Shown here: positions 62,616 through 64,000 of the stretch, piece by piece
How positions within the stretch are numbered: position 1 is the stretch's first letter
Layout of the letters: each line of letters begins with the position of its first letter
DNA from: Bacillota bacterium
Lineage (GTDB): Bacteria; Bacillota; Clostridia; Acetivibrionales; Acetivibrionaceae
Direction of reading: 5' to 3'
Length of the DNA stretch: 64,000 bases
Assembly: GCA_023421115.1 (NCBI GenBank)
Contig: JAEZUI010000252.1
Location: 32,495 to 96,494 of the forward strand
Notes under the pieces: generated by a model
What the model was told of the DNA's origin: nothing
The model's database searches: none
The model's input: only the letters and a program-made list of their open reading frames with translations
Translations under genes and position numbers: made by a program

Positions 62616-63872
62616 ATGAAAAGCCGTCGTGTCAGTATGTTTAGCCCATTGACATTAGCTTATGGTATTGCGTTGTTAATTGCACTTTTTAGTGCAAGCT
62701 TTATATTTATTATGTCTAAAGGAGTATTGCGTTCGGCAGTAACAAACTTTATATGCAATGTTCTTATTGCCATTGCTATAAAAATAGGAACCGACAAAAC
62801 TTTTAAGAAAATTTTAGACAATGTAAATAAGGATATTGAGAAAGCAAGTCAGGGCGACTTTTCGCATATGGTAGATACGGAAAATGCGGGTATTGTAAGA
62901 AGAATATCAGTTTGTATGAATTCTATAATAAGTGAAATGAACAGCATTATAAGTAATTTCTTTTCAATATCAAACCTTATTGTAGAATCTACAGCTAAAG
63001 TCAATACTGCATCGGAATTGGCCTCAACAGCTATGGGAGAAATAACGCAAACTGTCGGCCAAATTGCAAGAGGAGTAGCATCGCAGGCAGGTGATGCAAA
63101 ACAGGGAGTGCTGGTAGTTGATAAATTATCAGAACAGATTAGTTTGGTTTTTCAAAGTTATAATAGCATTACCGATGATACGAAAAAAATAAATGACTTA
63201 AATACTATTGGTCTCCAATCGGTTAAAGTTCTAAGAGATAAGTCAAAAGAAAACTACGATACTGCTGAAAAGATATTTTCTGTAATAGAAAAACTGACTA
63301 ATAGTACAAAGGATATTGGGAGCTTTGTTGAATCTATTGAGAGCATAGCAGAACAGACAAACCTACTTGCTTTGAATGCTGCCATAGAAGCTGCAAGAGC
63401 TGGTGAGGCAGGCAAAGGCTTTGCAGTTGTTGCTGATGAAGTTAGAAAACTTGCAGATCAAAGCAGAAAATCCACCGAAGAAATAAATATGCTGATGAAG
63501 AGTATACAGGAAGAATCTGTAATGGCTATTGAATCTATGGAAATTATGAAAAAGGTATCATCGGATCAAAATACAGCTGTAAACGAAACAGACAGCTCAT
63601 TTAGTGATATTGCGAATGCAATAAGTTCCATAGTGTTAAAAATCAATGATGTTAATCAGGCAATTACAAAAATGCAGAATGACAAGACAGAGGTAATAAA
63701 TGCAATTGAAAATATATCGGCGATATCTGAAGACACTGCCGCTTTCAGCACAGAATTAGCTGTTTCTTCAGAACATCAACTGACGTACATAAACGATATG
63801 AATGAAGCATCCGTAAGGCTTAATGATTTGGTTAGAGAACTTAACGATAAGTTGAGCAAATATAAAGTATAA
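62616..63872 (+). CDS. Methyl-accepting chemotaxis protein with no large external sensor
   Basis: This is a 418-residue receptor. Two hydrophobic segments (about 10-32 and 38-62) follow each other directly, so almost no extracellular domain is present. A HAMP-like stretch (about 65-115) leads into the long signalling coiled coil, whose tip has EQTNLLALNAAIEAARAGEAGKGFAVVADEVR. The stimulus is thus probably cytoplasmic, membrane-borne or passed by a partner. ATG 62616 has GTAGGAGGT upstream; a TTG frame extends to 62592. Confidence 0.9.
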   Translation: MKSRRVSMFSPLTLAYGIALLIALFSASFIFIMSKGVLRSAVTNFICNVLIAIAIKIGTDKTFKKILDNVNKDIEKASQGDFSHMVDTENAGIVRRISVCMNSIISEMNSIISNFFSISNLIVESTAKVNTASELASTAMGEITQTVGQIARGVASQAGDAKQGVLVVDKLSEQISLVFQSYNSITDDTKKINDLNTIGLQSVKVLRDKSKENYDTAEKIFSVIEKLTNSTKDIGSFVESIESIAEQTNLLALNAAIEAARAGEAGKGFAVVADEVRKLADQSRKSTEEINMLMKSIQEESVMAIESMEIMKKVSSDQNTAVNETDSSFSDIANAISSIVLKINDVNQAITKMQNDKTEVINAIENISAISEDTAAFSTELAVSSEHQLTYINDMNEASVRLNDLVRELNDKLSKYKV

Positions 63873-64000
63873 AAGGTCAATTGAAAAGTTAAATTCCACT
63901 TTGTAAGGTTAAATTCTACTATGGTTTAAAGTTAGATAAAAAACGCATGGTAAAATTTATTAATCACTGCTATAATCTAGGAGATTTTATTGAAATTATT

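Noticed and set aside
63873..64000. An imperfect direct repeat (GTTAAATTCCACT / GTTAAATTCTACT) at the right edge as an insertion-sequence end
   Set aside because: Only two short AT-rich copies are visible and the window ends; nothing supports a mobile element.

Overview
The window comes from an AT-rich, spore-forming, cellulosome-producing anaerobic member of the Clostridia, most like the Acetivibrio / Ruminiclostridium / Hungateiclostridium group. The sequence evidence is: a seven-cohesin scaffoldin ending in an X module plus type II dockerin that closely resembles the C-terminus of C. thermocellum CipA, dockerin-bearing secreted enzymes, an alpha/beta-type small acid-soluble spore protein, an electron-bifurcating [FeFe]-hydrogenase operon, T-box leaders, a type III glutamine synthetase and a GatCAB amidotransferase operon. 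The exact species is inference.

Layout. 0-4.5 kb: the end of an unknown gene, a HAD phosphatase, decayed gene fragments, a small conserved protein and NAD synthase. 5-21 kb is the accessory, extracellular region: the CBM-less scaffoldin (+), a very large dockerin-bearing cysteine peptidase with Kelch repeats and three dockerins (-), an XRE regulator (+), a secreted lipase-like hydrolase (-), two leucine-rich-repeat gene remnants that share a 57-nt repeat, a His-Gln-Lys tRNA cluster, an L,D-transpeptidase lipoprotein and a dockerin-bearing GH5 glycoside hydrolase (-). 21-28.4 kb: the aspS-gatC-gatA-gatB operon behind a T-box, then glnN behind a putative attenuator. 29-36.6 kb: a copper-amine-oxidase-N-like secreted protein, a CarD-type regulator, the modABC molybdate transporter, an SLH protein and an unknown protein. 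36.7-38.4 kb: release factor 3 (-).

38.6-49.1 kb is a long same-strand array. It runs from a TGS-containing nucleoside kinase through two DRTGG proteins, an anti-sigma-type ATPase, an [FeFe]-hydrogenase-like iron-sulfur protein and a PHP phosphoesterase to nuoE, a HATPase protein, a small thioredoxin-fold ferredoxin, nuoF and hydA. The second half encodes the bifurcating hydrogenase that would use reduced ferredoxin and NADH to make H2 during cellulose fermentation. The first half looks like its sensory or regulatory partner.

49.2-64 kb: a Nudix hydrolase, a nitroreductase, a flavin reductase, a GH1 beta-glucosidase with a divergent AraC regulator and an 18-bp perfect palindrome between them, an aminotransferase of the LL-diaminopimelate type, an HEREH/CxxC protein, the T-box-controlled pheST operon, a spore protein, pgi, a metallophosphoesterase and a chemotaxis receptor.

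The most unusual part is the pair of convergent extracellular genes at 5.0-13.7 kb: a divergent scaffoldin that carries only cohesins, facing a peptidase with three non-identical dockerins. Together they could form an uncharacterised branch of a cellulosome. That is inference from domain content and adjacency. Gene starts were chosen from ribosome binding sites, and many differ from the longest open frame. Nothing here was checked by database search.
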